Part shown: in pieces, positions 21,401-28,927 of the stretch
Position numbering within the stretch: position 1 is the stretch's first letter
How the letters are laid out: every line of letters begins with the position of its first letter
Assembly: GCF_004786095.1 (NCBI RefSeq)
Contig: NZ_RHPJ01000002.1
Location: forward strand, 372,001 to 436,000
Direction: 5' to 3'
Source: Serinibacter arcticus
GTDB taxonomy: Bacteria > Actinomycetota > Actinomycetes > Actinomycetales > Beutenbergiaceae
Length of the DNA: 64,000 nt
Program-made: the position numbers and the translations under genes
Notes under the pieces: generated by a model
Databases searched by the model: none
What the model was told of the DNA's origin: nothing
What the model saw: the letters and a program-made list of their open reading frames with translations, nothing else

Positions 21401-24020
21401 CAACGGCGCGCTGGTGAACGACTTCACGAGCACCGACCCGGCCCGCGACCTGTCCTCGGGCTTCATCGGCATCCAGAACCACGGCGGCGGCGAGGCGGTC
21501 AACTACCGCAACGTGCGCGTCATGGACCTGGCCGAGTGCACCGCCGTCACCCCGGCGGCCGTGACGTTCGCCGACGTGAGCGGCACCGAGGACGACACGT
21601 TCACCGTCCCGGCGGTCGAGGGTGTGGAGTACCTCGTCGACGGCGACGTCGTGGCGGCCGGAACCTACCCGGGCGCCGGCACGGTCACCGTGACGGCGCG
21701 CGCCACCGAGGGCTTCGTGCTCGTCGGCGGCGTCGACCCGCAGTGGTCCTTCACGTTCGACGACACCGTGAGCAACGTCGTCGTCCCGGCCGAGCAGGTC
21801 TCGATCGGCATGTACTCCCTCAAGCCGTGGGTGGAGGAGGTGGGCGTCGAGTCCGTCGTCGACCGCCTCTCCTCGATCGGCCTGCAGAACATCGAGCCGT
21901 ACGGCGAGACGTTCGGCGACTACACCGCGCTCGAGTTCCGCAACCTCGCCGACGGCCTCGGCCTGGCGATCCCGTCCTCGCACTACAACGTCGCCGAGGA
22001 CACCTTCGAGGACACGCTGGACTTCGTCTCCACGCTGGGACAGTCCTACGTGGGTTCGGGCGGCTTCCCCGCGCCGGGTCTGGGCGGCTTCGACCGCAAG
22101 CCGACCTACGACGAGGTCATCGAGACCGCCGCCGCGATGGACCGTCTCGGCAAGCGCTCCGTCGAGGCGGGGGTGGGCAAGATCTTCGGCCACAACCACT
22201 CGTGGGAGTTCACCACCTCGTTCGTCGAGGACGGTGTGACGAAGACGGCCTGGGAGATCCTGGTCGAGAAGACCGACCCCGCCTACGTCACGTTCCAGCT
22301 GGACGTGGCCTGGGCCGCGCACGCCGGGGTGGACGTGGTCGACCTGCTCGACCGCTACGACGACCGCGTGGAGCTGCTCCACGTCAAGGACGCCACGGGT
22401 CTCACCACCCAGCAGTGGCCGACGTTCGTCAACCTCGGTGAGGGTGACGTGCCGCTGCAGGCGATCCTGGCCAAGGGCCAGGAGATCGGCGTGGACTACT
22501 TCGTCATGGAGTACGACCTCGCGCCCGACGGCGAGGACTTCGTCGCCGAGGGCTTCGAGTACCTCACCGGCGTCCCCGCCGGCGAGCCGAACGACCCTGA
22601 GCCCACCGAGCCGGTCGTCGTGCCGGTGGACCAGGTCTCGATCGGCATGTTCTCGCTGTTCCCGTGGACGAACCAGGCCGGCGTCGGTCCGGTCCTGGAG
22701 CGCATGTCCTCGATCGGCTTCGAGAACGTCGAGCCGTTCGGTGCGAACTTCGCCGGCTACACCGCCCCGGAGTTCCGGGCGCTGACGGACCGCCTCGGTC
22801 TGAACGTGCCGACGTCGCACTACAACGTCAAGGAGGACACGTTCGACGAGACCCTGCAGTTCGTCGAGACCCTCGGCCAGCGCTACGTCGGTTCGGGCGG
22901 GTTCGCCGACCCCGGCATCTCCTCCTACGAGAACGTGCTGGCGACGGCGGCCACGATGAACCGTCTGGGCGAGCGTTCGGTCGCGGCGGGGGTGGGCAAG
23001 TTCTTCGGCCACAACCACGACCGCGAGTTCACGACCACCTACGAGCACGAGGGTGAGGTCCGCTCGGCCTGGGAGATCCTGGTCATGGAGACCAACCCCG
23101 AGTGGGTGACGTTCCAGGTGGACGTCGCGTGGGCCACGCACGCCGGCGTCGACGTCCCCGCGCTCCTCGAGGAGCACGGCAGCCGGATCGACCTGCTCCA
23201 CATCAAGGACGCGGTCAACCTCGGCGGCACGCCCGCCAAGGCCAGCCCGACGTTCGTCAACCTCGGCCAGGGCAGGGTCCCGCTGCAGGCGATCCTCACC
23301 GAGGCGCAGGAGCAGGGCGTCGACATCTTCACGATGGAGTACGACCTCGCGGCCGACGGCGAGAGCTTCGCGTCCGAGGGCTTCGAGTACCTCACGGGTC
23401 TCGAGGCCGGCGACCCCACGCCCGTGCCCTTCGTGGACGTGCCGGTGCTGACGCAGTTCTTCGAGGAGATCTCGTGGATGTTCGACAACGGCATCTCGAC
23501 CGGCTGGGAGACCGAGGCGGGCCGCGAGTACCGCCCCGTGACCCCGATCGCTCGTGACGCCATGGCGGCGTTCCTCTACCGCCAGGCGAACAGCCCGGCG
23601 TACACGGCCCCGGCGGACTCGCCGTTCTCGGACGTGTCCACGAGCAACCAGTTCTACACGGAGATCTCCTGGCTGCACGAGGAGGGCATCTCCACCGGGT
23701 GGGACAACGGCGACGGGACGGTCTCCTACCGTCCGTACGAGCCGATCGGCCGTGACGCGATGGCCGCGTTCCTGTACCGGATGGCGGACTCGCCGTCCTT
23801 CACGGGACCGGTGGTCTCGCCGTTCACGGACGTGACGCCGTCGACGCAGTTCTACAAGGAGATCACCTGGCTCGTGAACGAGGGCATCTCCACCGGTTGG
23901 GTCGGGAACGACGGGACGGCCGAGTACCGCCCCGTCAGCCCGATCAACCGTGACGCGATGGCCGCGTTCCTCTTCCGCTACGACGACGCCGGGTTCTCCG
24001 ACGTCGGCGGACAGGGCTGA
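18486..24020 (+). CDS. Giant secreted multidomain protein: beta-propeller, keto-disaccharide hydrolase-like and twin sugar-isomerase domains with SLH-like anchors
   Basis: 1844 residues, exported (signal peptide 1-42). Domains in order: PA14-like (about 55-205); glucose/sorbosone dehydrogenase-like beta-propeller (225-565); beta-rich linker (570-682); CBM6-like (690-820); 3-keto-disaccharide hydrolase-like DUF1080 domain (832-1017); Ig-like linker; two sugar-phosphate isomerase/epimerase-like TIM barrels (1103-1362, 1383-1640); three SLH-like repeats (1646-1844) with the RDAMAAFLYR signature. Barrel 1 has candidate metal ligands Glu1137, His1166, His1236, Asp1273, His1299, Glu1342; barrel 2 has the equivalents Glu1416, His1445, His1509, Asp1546, His1572, Glu1618. 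These families act on 3-keto-sugars, so I infer a cell-surface protein that binds glycans, oxidises or recognises sugars and cleaves 3-keto-glycosides. Function is unproven. A strong terminator follows. Confidence 0.85.
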   Translation: MPSARPPALRRNGLRRTVGLFALSALVGSAALAGGAVSATAAPVDPGALPPQEPGVTLRTFQVPNGISALCTLRGGTTPNVDKLMPVVDFTTDEDFGLVDNFLTHVRANLTVAEAGSYGFRITSDDGSRVTLDGQQILDNDGFQDSTSVETAVTLEPGAHELFVEHFEGGYGQRLLLQWKPPGAADWATIPSTNLSTDAGVVRVTAPGTKYCEGAEDTAGDGLQLDSVNPNYTLTDLRPADFEPKVSGLAFNAENQLLVTTTGSVSAGGWVPDAEPGEVFLLDGVIDATGPEDVTPTKVATDLLNPMGIDVIDDLIYVSERDRLTELSDPDGDGFYDVHRTVAEWPDGGNFHEFAFGLIHDEESFYVNLSVAIDNGGATTNPQPAENRGTTLRIDRETGEVEYIAGGLRTPNGIAYGPDGEIFAMDNQGGWLPSSKLVHVEEGRFFNHYMNPAGPYDDEPVTPPALWIPQNEIGNSPSTPILLDEGPFAGQMVFGDVTYGGLQRAYLEEVDGEYQGAVFRHTAGLEVGVNRVITGPDGALYVGGTGEGGNWGESGKLVYGLQKLSPVNEDTFDMASVAVVEGGFEITYTEPISQETADSIATAYRAEQWRYVPTAAYGGPKVNEQILNVTSATVSEDRTTVTIQLDGLEPGNVVHLRSPRPFESETGQELWSTEAWYTLNSLPGYEAPADRGWYEAEFGQITGTAGIDTEHNGYSGDGFVDGFNTVGAGVTFPVTVEEAGTYPINLRYANGPNPYQGDKDVSLYVNGEKVGPWALSDTGAWNRWGVESTEVALRAGVNAVKIQYDEGDDGNVNIDLLTVGDGSDICAPAEIEAGYTSLFDGTLATFEEWNMAGPGSFGRQADCSLRTSGGLGLLWHDDELAEYSLKLDWKLTKDDNGGVFVGFPDPGTDPWVAVNQGYEIQIDASDEDDRTTGAIYTFQGADLAAVEANLNPVGQWNAYEIVVEGQTIKVFLNGALVNDFTSTDPARDLSSGFIGIQNHGGGEAVNYRNVRVMDLAECTAVTPAAVTFADVSGTEDDTFTVPAVEGVEYLVDGDVVAAGTYPGAGTVTVTARATEGFVLVGGVDPQWSFTFDDTVSNVVVPAEQVSIGMYSLKPWVEEVGVESVVDRLSSIGLQNIEPYGETFGDYTALEFRNLADGLGLAIPSSHYNVAEDTFEDTLDFVSTLGQSYVGSGGFPAPGLGGFDRKPTYDEVIETAAAMDRLGKRSVEAGVGKIFGHNHSWEFTTSFVEDGVTKTAWEILVEKTDPAYVTFQLDVAWAAHAGVDVVDLLDRYDDRVELLHVKDATGLTTQQWPTFVNLGEGDVPLQAILAKGQEIGVDYFVMEYDLAPDGEDFVAEGFEYLTGVPAGEPNDPEPTEPVVVPVDQVSIGMFSLFPWTNQAGVGPVLERMSSIGFENVEPFGANFAGYTAPEFRALTDRLGLNVPTSHYNVKEDTFDETLQFVETLGQRYVGSGGFADPGISSYENVLATAATMNRLGERSVAAGVGKFFGHNHDREFTTTYEHEGEVRSAWEILVMETNPEWVTFQVDVAWATHAGVDVPALLEEHGSRIDLLHIKDAVNLGGTPAKASPTFVNLGQGRVPLQAILTEAQEQGVDIFTMEYDLAADGESFASEGFEYLTGLEAGDPTPVPFVDVPVLTQFFEEISWMFDNGISTGWETEAGREYRPVTPIARDAMAAFLYRQANSPAYTAPADSPFSDVSTSNQFYTEISWLHEEGISTGWDNGDGTVSYRPYEPIGRDAMAAFLYRMADSPSFTGPVVSPFTDVTPSTQFYKEITWLVNEGISTGWVGNDGTAEYRPVSPINRDAMAAFLFRYDDAGFSDVGGQG

Positions 24021-24050
24021 GCGACCGCCTCCAGCAGTACGCACCACGGG

Positions 24051-24090
24051 CGCCGCCCCCGGAGGGTCCTTCGACCCACCGGGGGCGGCG
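24051..24090 (+). terminator. Rho-independent-type terminator after the giant gene
   Basis: Twelve-base perfect arms (CGCCGCCCCCGG and its complement) enclose an inner five-base stem GGGTC/GACCC with a CTTC tetraloop. The 40-base hairpin starts 30 bases after the stop codon. There is no U-tract, as is common in actinobacteria. Confidence 0.75.
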
Positions 24091-24130
24091 TCCCGCGTTC
24101 CGACCGCCCTCGACGAGGAGGGGAGAGACC

Positions 24131-24919
24131 ATGAGGTCGATGACGACGACGCCCCCGTCGAGCGCGCCGCGCTCGGTCGCTCCGCGCGTGGTCCGCGGCA
24201 CCTCCGCCGGCACGGCCGCGACCCTCTTCGCGCTCGCGTTCCACCTGCTGGCCGACGGCGCCGCACCCTCCCCGCTCGCGATCCTCGCGCCGCTCGGGGC
24301 GTCGGTCCTCGTCGGCGTGCTCCTGGCCGGGCACCGGCTCTCGCTCGGGCGCCTGGCGCTGACCGTCACGGCCGCCCAGGTGCTGTTCCACGTGCTGTTC
24401 GTGCTCGGGGCACCCAGCGCGCCCCGCACTCCCCACGCGCCCCACGCCGGCGGTCCCCACGCCGCACCCGCCGCGCCACTCACCCACCCGATGCCCGCCG
24501 GGCACACCGGCCACGTCGACCCCGTCGCGTCCGTCGCCCCCGTCGTCGGGATGGCCGACGCGACGCACACCGCGCACGCCGGGCACGCCCACGGCGACGT
24601 CGCGATGATCGCCGCCCACCTCGCGGCCGCCCTCCTGACGCTCGTGCTGCTGCATCGCGGCGAGCGGGCGCTGGAGCGGGTGCGCGCCTGGGCCGATGCC
24701 CGGCTGTCCCGGTGGGCCGACCTCCTGACCGGGGCGGTCGCCGTCGCCCCGGAGGGTCGGACCGCCGGCCGCGCGCGCGACCTCGCGCCCCTGCCGTTCG
24801 GCTTCCGCCCCGGGGTCTGCCCGGCCGCCGCACCGCGGCGCGGGCCACCGCCGGGTACACCCCGCACCCCGATGACCGCTGTCCCCGCGCGCTCGCGCGC
24901 ACCCCCTGACGAGAGCTGA
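24131..24919 (+). CDS. Histidine-rich membrane protein, hypothetical
   Basis: 262 residues with about four transmembrane segments (GTAATLFALAFHLLADG, LAILAPLGASVLVGVLLAG, LALTVTAAQVLFHVLFVLG, MIAAHLAAALLTLVLLHRG). Between the third and fourth lies a loop of about 60 residues with around a dozen histidines (PHAPHAGGPHA, HTGHVD, HTAHAGHAHG), which could bind transition metal. The C-terminal 70 residues are Pro/Arg-rich and probably disordered. ATG follows a strong GGAGGGGAGAG ribosome binding site. The PepSY protein gene starts 3 nt downstream, so the two are cotranscribed, and both have histidine-rich loops; a role in copper, zinc or iron handling is inferred. Family not recognised. Confidence 0.75.
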   Translation: MRSMTTTPPSSAPRSVAPRVVRGTSAGTAATLFALAFHLLADGAAPSPLAILAPLGASVLVGVLLAGHRLSLGRLALTVTAAQVLFHVLFVLGAPSAPRTPHAPHAGGPHAAPAAPLTHPMPAGHTGHVDPVASVAPVVGMADATHTAHAGHAHGDVAMIAAHLAAALLTLVLLHRGERALERVRAWADARLSRWADLLTGAVAVAPEGRTAGRARDLAPLPFGFRPGVCPAAAPRRGPPPGTPRTPMTAVPARSRAPPDES

Positions 24920-24922
24920 CCC

Positions 24923-26440
24923 ATGACCACGACCGACGACCGACCGCACACACCTGAACCGCCGGGTGACCCCGCCCCGGCACGTCCCGCCCGCACCCGG
25001 GCGCCCTGGCTCGCACCGCTGGGCCGACGGCTGCACTTCTACGCCGGCATCCTCGTCGGCCCGTTCATCCTCATCGCCGCCCTGACCGGCGCGCTGTACG
25101 CGCTGACGCCCCAGATCGAACGCGTCGTCTACGCCGACGAGCTCCGAGCCCCCGTCACCGACGGCGCGGTGGCGTTGACGCTGGCCGACCAGGTCGAGGC
25201 CGCGCAGGCCTACCTCGGCGACGACGACGTCACCCTGTCGGCCGTCCGCCCCGCCCCGAACCCCGGCGACACGACGCGCATCATGTATCTGCAGGACGGG
25301 CTCGCCGAGAGCGAGTCGCGCGCCGTCTTCGTCGATCCCGGCACGGGGGAGATCCGCGGCGACCTGACCGTCTACGGCACCAGCGGTGCCCTCCCGCTGC
25401 GCACGTGGATCGACAACCTGCACCGCGGGCTGCACCTCGGCGACGTCGGCCGCCTCTACAGCGAGCTGGCCGCGTCGTGGCTCGGCGTCGTAGTCCTCGC
25501 GGGCGTGGGGATCTGGATCGCCCGCTACCGCCGCACCCGGAACCGCCGCGAGATGGTGCGCCCCTCGAACCGGCGACGCGGCCACCGCCGCATCTTCTCC
25601 TGGCACGCCTCGACCGGGATCTGGCTCGCGCTCGGCGCGCTGTTCCTCGCCTCGACCGGCATCACGTGGTCGCAGTACGCGGGGGCGAACGTGAGCGAGC
25701 TGCGCACCGCGGCGGCCTGGGCGACACCGGCGCTCAGCACCGCGATCGAGGACGACGGCGGTGGCGCCGTCGACCCCGACGACCACGCCAACCACACGCC
25801 GGACGAGCACGCCGAGCACACCGGTCACGCCGAGCACACCGGTCACGGCGGCGCGACCCCCGACGAGGAGTCCGCCCAGGCCGCGGTCGACGACCCCGCG
25901 ATGTTCGACGCCGTGCTCGCGCTCGGCCAGACGGTCAACATCACGACCGGTCTCGTCGAGATCAAGCCGCCGACGGAGGTCGGCAGCGCCTGGACGGTGA
26001 ACGAGATCCAGCGCTCCTACCCCACGCAGGTCGACGGCGTCGCGATCGACCCCTCGTCGATGACCGTGGTCGACCGCGTCGACTTCGACGAGTACCCGTT
26101 CGTGGCCAAGCTGGCGCGGTGGGGCATCGACATCCACCAGGGAACGATGTTCGGTCTGCCCAACCAGATCCTGCTGTTCCTGACGGCGAGCGCGCTCGCT
26201 GCCATGGTGGTGATGGGCTACCTCATGTGGTGGAAGCGTCGCCCGACGCGCGGCTTCGGCGCCGCTCCCGAGCCCGAGGCCTGGGCGGCCGCACCGTGGT
26301 GGGGCCGGGTGGTCGTGGTGGCGGTCGGCGTCCTCGTGGGGCTGTGGCTGCCGCTGCTCGGGTACACGCTCGCCGCCTTCGTGCTCGTGGACGTCGCGCT
26401 CGGCCTGCGACGGCGTCGCCGGAGCACCAGCCACACATAG
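24923..26440 (+). CDS. PepSY-associated transmembrane protein with histidine-rich insert
   Basis: 505 residues. Four predicted transmembrane helices in the PepSY_TM pattern: first after LHFYAGILVGPFILI, then LGVVVLAGVGIWIARY, LALGALFLASTGITWSQ, and a C-terminal pair around ALAAMVVMGYLMWWKRR and VVVVAVGVLVGLWLPLLG. The extracytoplasmic segments resemble PepSY domains. An insertion at about residues 280-315 repeats HTPDEHAEHTGHAEHTGHG, a likely metal-binding loop. Relatives occur with siderophore reductases and copper genes, so electron transfer or metal reduction at the membrane is plausible. It follows the histidine-rich membrane protein gene by 3 nt. The Asp-His loop may be lineage-specific. 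Confidence 0.85.
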   Translation: MTTTDDRPHTPEPPGDPAPARPARTRAPWLAPLGRRLHFYAGILVGPFILIAALTGALYALTPQIERVVYADELRAPVTDGAVALTLADQVEAAQAYLGDDDVTLSAVRPAPNPGDTTRIMYLQDGLAESESRAVFVDPGTGEIRGDLTVYGTSGALPLRTWIDNLHRGLHLGDVGRLYSELAASWLGVVVLAGVGIWIARYRRTRNRREMVRPSNRRRGHRRIFSWHASTGIWLALGALFLASTGITWSQYAGANVSELRTAAAWATPALSTAIEDDGGGAVDPDDHANHTPDEHAEHTGHAEHTGHGGATPDEESAQAAVDDPAMFDAVLALGQTVNITTGLVEIKPPTEVGSAWTVNEIQRSYPTQVDGVAIDPSSMTVVDRVDFDEYPFVAKLARWGIDIHQGTMFGLPNQILLFLTASALAAMVVMGYLMWWKRRPTRGFGAAPEPEAWAAAPWWGRVVVVAVGVLVGLWLPLLGYTLAAFVLVDVALGLRRRRRSTSHT

Positions 26441-26532
26441 CGAGCGCGCTCTCGGGACCGATCGGCGGCGCTCCACGCCGCCGATAGGTCTCGCGTGATC
26501 CGGCCCGCTCACCCCGATCACCCCGGCCACTC

Positions 26533-26583
26533 GGATCCGCGATCGTTCGTGTCCTTCCGAAGGACACGAACGATCGCGGATCC
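26533..26583. repeat. Perfect palindrome, 24-bp arms with 3-nt loop
   Basis: Left arm 26533-26556 (begins GGATCCGCGATCG, ends GTCCTT) and right arm 26560-26583 are exact reverse complements, separated by CCG. It starts 92 bases after the PepSY gene stop. It may act as a terminator, though the arms are longer and less GC-biased than the other terminators here, and no U-tract follows. Confidence 0.9.
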
Positions 26584-26718
26584 ACGAGGCCGTGCGCCGA
26601 GATGTGAGGGTGCGGTGAGGTCGCCCAGGTGCTGGGCGAGGGTGGGGCGAAGCCGCGCAGGCGTGAGGTGAGGGCTCCGCAAGGGTGCCCGGGCGTGGCG
26701 CGTGGCGCGTGATCGTTC

Positions 26719-26802
26719 GCTGTGCAGCGGTGGTCGCCCCGGGCCAGCGTGGCGGCCAACAGTGCACAGCGAAGTGCTGCCGACGACCAACCGTGCACAG
26801 TG
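26719..26802. repeat. Dispersed intergenic repeat with GTGCACAG core
   Basis: Contains CGCTGTGCAGCGGTGGTCGC (26719-26738), GTGCACAGCG (26762-26771) and GTGCACAGTG (26793-26802). The first closely matches CTGTGCACCGGTGGTCGC at 5640-5657, and the GTGCACAGCG word recurs at 5526 and 5744. It looks like a degenerate, mobile or extragenic-palindrome family. Confidence 0.55.
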
Positions 26803-26885
26803 AAGGTGGGCCGGCGGCCGCCTGGGGTGGGCCGGCCGTCTGGGCCGGCCGCCCCCCAGGGGCGTTGGGGGCGTTGGGCGTGGGG

Positions 26886-26954
26886 CGTGCGGGGCGCGCG
26901 ACCACCAGGGCGTGCGGGGCGCGCGACCACCAGGGCGTGCGGGGAGCGCGAGCA
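26886..26954 (+). repeat. 25-bp tandem repeat
   Basis: Two identical 25-bp units (26886-26910, 26911-26935; each begins CGTGCGGGGCGCGCGACC) and a diverged partial third. No gene overlaps it. Confidence 0.85.
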
Positions 26955-27081
26955 CCCACCCGTCAGGCACCCGTGAGGGTTCCGGCGGCGGCCGTATGGA
27001 TTCCGTCAGGACGGTGAAGCACGCACCCCCGGCGGGTGTGGAGTCGGCACGTACGCCACCCACGCCTGACCGGGAGTCCCT

Positions 27082-27165
27082 GTGCTCGACCTCGTCTACA
27101 TCGTCCTCACCCTCGCCGTCGTCGGCCTCGTCGCCCTCGCGGCGAAGGGGGTCGAGAAGCTGTGA
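27082..27165 (+). CDS. 27-residue membrane peptide preceding KdpF
   Basis: GTG-started frame encoding a single hydrophobic helix flanked by an acidic start and a basic end (begins [20 protein letters not shown], ends GVEKL). A GGGAG ribosome binding site lies 8 nt upstream and the stop overlaps the kdpF GTG (GTGA), the coupling style used throughout this operon. Similar tiny peptides ahead of kdpF occur, to my knowledge, in other actinobacteria but have no assigned role. It may stabilise or modulate the KdpFABC complex. Too short for most gene callers. Confidence 0.7.
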   Translation: MLDLVYIVLTLAVVGLVALAAKGVEKL

Positions 27166-27251
27166 TCGTCTTCCACGTCGTGGCCGCCGCCCTCGGCGTC
27201 GCCGCGCTCGCGCTGCTCCTGCTCGCCCTGATCAAGCCGGAGCGGTTCTGA
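27162..27251 (+). CDS. kdpF: K+-transporting ATPase subunit KdpF
   Basis: 29-residue single-helix peptide ending LIKPERF, matching the conserved C-terminus of KdpF (usually ...RPERF). KdpF stabilises the KdpABC complex in the membrane. GTG start overlaps the preceding small frame, and its stop overlaps the kdpA ATG as TGATG. Confidence 0.92.
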   Translation: MIVFHVVAAALGVAALALLLLALIKPERF

Positions 27252-28927
27252 TGGGCGCCGCGCTCCTCCTGGCCCTCGCGCAGGTCGCGGTCCTCGCCGT
27301 CGTCCTGATGGCCGTGCACCGCCCCCTCGGCGACCACATGGCCCGCACCTTCACCACCGAGCGCGACCTCGCCGTCGAGCGCGGCCTCTACCGCCTCATC
27401 GGCGTCGACCCGCGCGGCGAGCAGACCTGGCGCGCCTACCTGCGCGGCGTGCTCGCGCTGACCGTCGTCGGCATCGGCCTGGTCTACCTGCTGCAGCGCA
27501 CGCAGGCGATCCTGCCCGACGCCGTCGGGATGCCCGCCGTCGAACCGGGCCTCGCGTTCAACACCGCGGTCTCGTTCGTCACCAACACCAACTGGCAGTC
27601 CTACTCCCCGGAGGCGACGATCGGCTACACGGTCCAGCTCCTCGGCCTCGCGGTGCAGAACTTCGTCTCCGCGGCCGTCGGCATCGCCGTCGCGATCGCC
27701 CTGGTGCGCGGGTTCGCCCGCCGCCGCACCGGAACCCTCGGCAACGTCTGGGTGGACGTCACGCGCGCCGTCGTCCGCATCCTGCTGCCGCTGTCGGTCG
27801 TCGCGGCCCTCGTGCTCGTCGCGGGTGGCGTGGTGCAGAACCTCACCGGGTTCACCGACGTCGCCACCCTCGCGGGCGGCACGCAGCAGATCCCCGGCGG
27901 TCCGGTCGCGAGCCAGGAGGCGATCAAGCTGCTGGGGACCAACGGCGGCGGCTTCTACAACGCCAACTCGGCCCACCCGTTCGAGAACCCCTCCGCGTGG
28001 ATCAGCCTGCTGCAGGTCGCGCTCATGCTCGTGATCCCGTTCAGCCTGCCGCGCACGTTCGGCACGGTGATCGGCGACCGCCGGCAGGGCCGCACGATCC
28101 TCGCCGTGATGGCGGGCCTGTTCGTGATCTCCCTCGCGGCGCTCACATGGCTGGAGCTCCGCGGTGCCGGCACCGCGCCGCAGCTCGCCGGCGCCGCGAT
28201 GGAGGGCAAGGAGCAACGGTTCGGGATCGTCGCCTCGACGCTCTACGCCGCCGCCGGCACCCTGACCTCCACCGGCGCCGTGAACTCGATGCACGACTCC
28301 TACACCTCGCTCGGCGGCATGGTCCCGATGGTCAACATGATGCTCGGCGAGATCGCGCCGGGCGGCGTCGGCTCCGGCCTGTACGGGATGCTCGTGCTCG
28401 CGATCGTCGCCGTCTTCATGGGCGGCCTCATGGTCGGGCGCACGCCCGAGTACCTCGGCAAGCGGCTCGGACCGCGCGAGATCAAGCTCGCCAGCCTCTA
28501 CATCCTCGTGACTCCCGTCCTCGTGCTCGCCGGGACCGCGCTGAGCTTCGCGATCCCGGGCGTGCGGGCCGACGTCGAGGCCACGTCGATCGCGAATCCG
28601 GGCGTGCACGGCCTCAGCGAGGTCCTCTACGCGTTCACGTCAGCCGCGAACAACAACGGTTCGGCGTTCGCCGGCCTCACGGCCGACACCCCGTGGTTCA
28701 CCACCGCGCTCGGTGTCGCGATGCTGCTCGGCCGCCTGCTGCCGATCCTCCTGGTGCTCGCCCTCGCCGGGTCCCTCGCGTCGCAGGACACCGTCCCCGC
28801 CACGAGCGGCACGCTGCCGACCTCGCGCCCGTTGTTCGCCGGGCTGCTGGGCGGCGTCGCCGTCGTCGTCACCGCCCTCACCTACTTCCCCGTCCTCGCC
28901 CTCGGGCCCCTCGCAGAAGGTCTGTGA
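27251..28927 (+). CDS. kdpA: K+-transporting ATPase subunit KdpA
   Basis: 558-residue potassium-channel-like subunit that forms the K+ selectivity filter of the Kdp high-affinity pump. About ten transmembrane helices and four filter-type loops, seen as [46 protein letters not shown] and [14 protein letters not shown]. Length is standard. The ATG overlaps the kdpF stop; the stop overlaps the kdpB ATG (TGATG). Expressed under K+ limitation, presumably through KdpDE at the end of the operon. Confidence 0.97.
   Translation: MGAALLLALAQVAVLAVVLMAVHRPLGDHMARTFTTERDLAVERGLYRLIGVDPRGEQTWRAYLRGVLALTVVGIGLVYLLQRTQAILPDAVGMPAVEPGLAFNTAVSFVTNTNWQSYSPEATIGYTVQLLGLAVQNFVSAAVGIAVAIALVRGFARRRTGTLGNVWVDVTRAVVRILLPLSVVAALVLVAGGVVQNLTGFTDVATLAGGTQQIPGGPVASQEAIKLLGTNGGGFYNANSAHPFENPSAWISLLQVALMLVIPFSLPRTFGTVIGDRRQGRTILAVMAGLFVISLAALTWLELRGAGTAPQLAGAAMEGKEQRFGIVASTLYAAAGTLTSTGAVNSMHDSYTSLGGMVPMVNMMLGEIAPGGVGSGLYGMLVLAIVAVFMGGLMVGRTPEYLGKRLGPREIKLASLYILVTPVLVLAGTALSFAIPGVRADVEATSIANPGVHGLSEVLYAFTSAANNNGSAFAGLTADTPWFTTALGVAMLLGRLLPILLVLALAGSLASQDTVPATSGTLPTSRPLFAGLLGGVAVVVTALTYFPVLALGPLAEGL

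Larger units (their letters stand above)
26441..27081. other. Repeat-rich intergenic region upstream of the kdp operon
   Basis: 641 bases with no supported gene. It holds a perfect 24-bp-arm palindrome (26533-26583), copies of the GTGCACAG word also seen near nirB (26719-26802), a G-rich stretch and a 25-bp tandem repeat (26886-26954). The last 120 bases should include the kdp promoter. No match to the c-di-AMP (ydaO-type) riboswitch found before some kdp operons could be made by eye. Confidence 0.6.

Noticed and set aside
18492-24266. A minus-strand open frame of more than 1900 codons antisense to the giant secreted protein gene
   Set aside because: Product is Arg/Val/Asp-rich low-complexity sequence without any motif; it arises because the GC-rich sense codons leave few stops on the other strand.
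26960-27081. c-di-AMP (ydaO-type) riboswitch before kdp
   Set aside because: The conserved core sequences could not be identified by eye; a covariance-model search would be needed.
26912-27250. Long N-terminal extension of KdpA from an upstream start
   Set aside because: The extension runs in another frame's space through the two small membrane peptides; KdpA begins naturally at the TGATG overlap.
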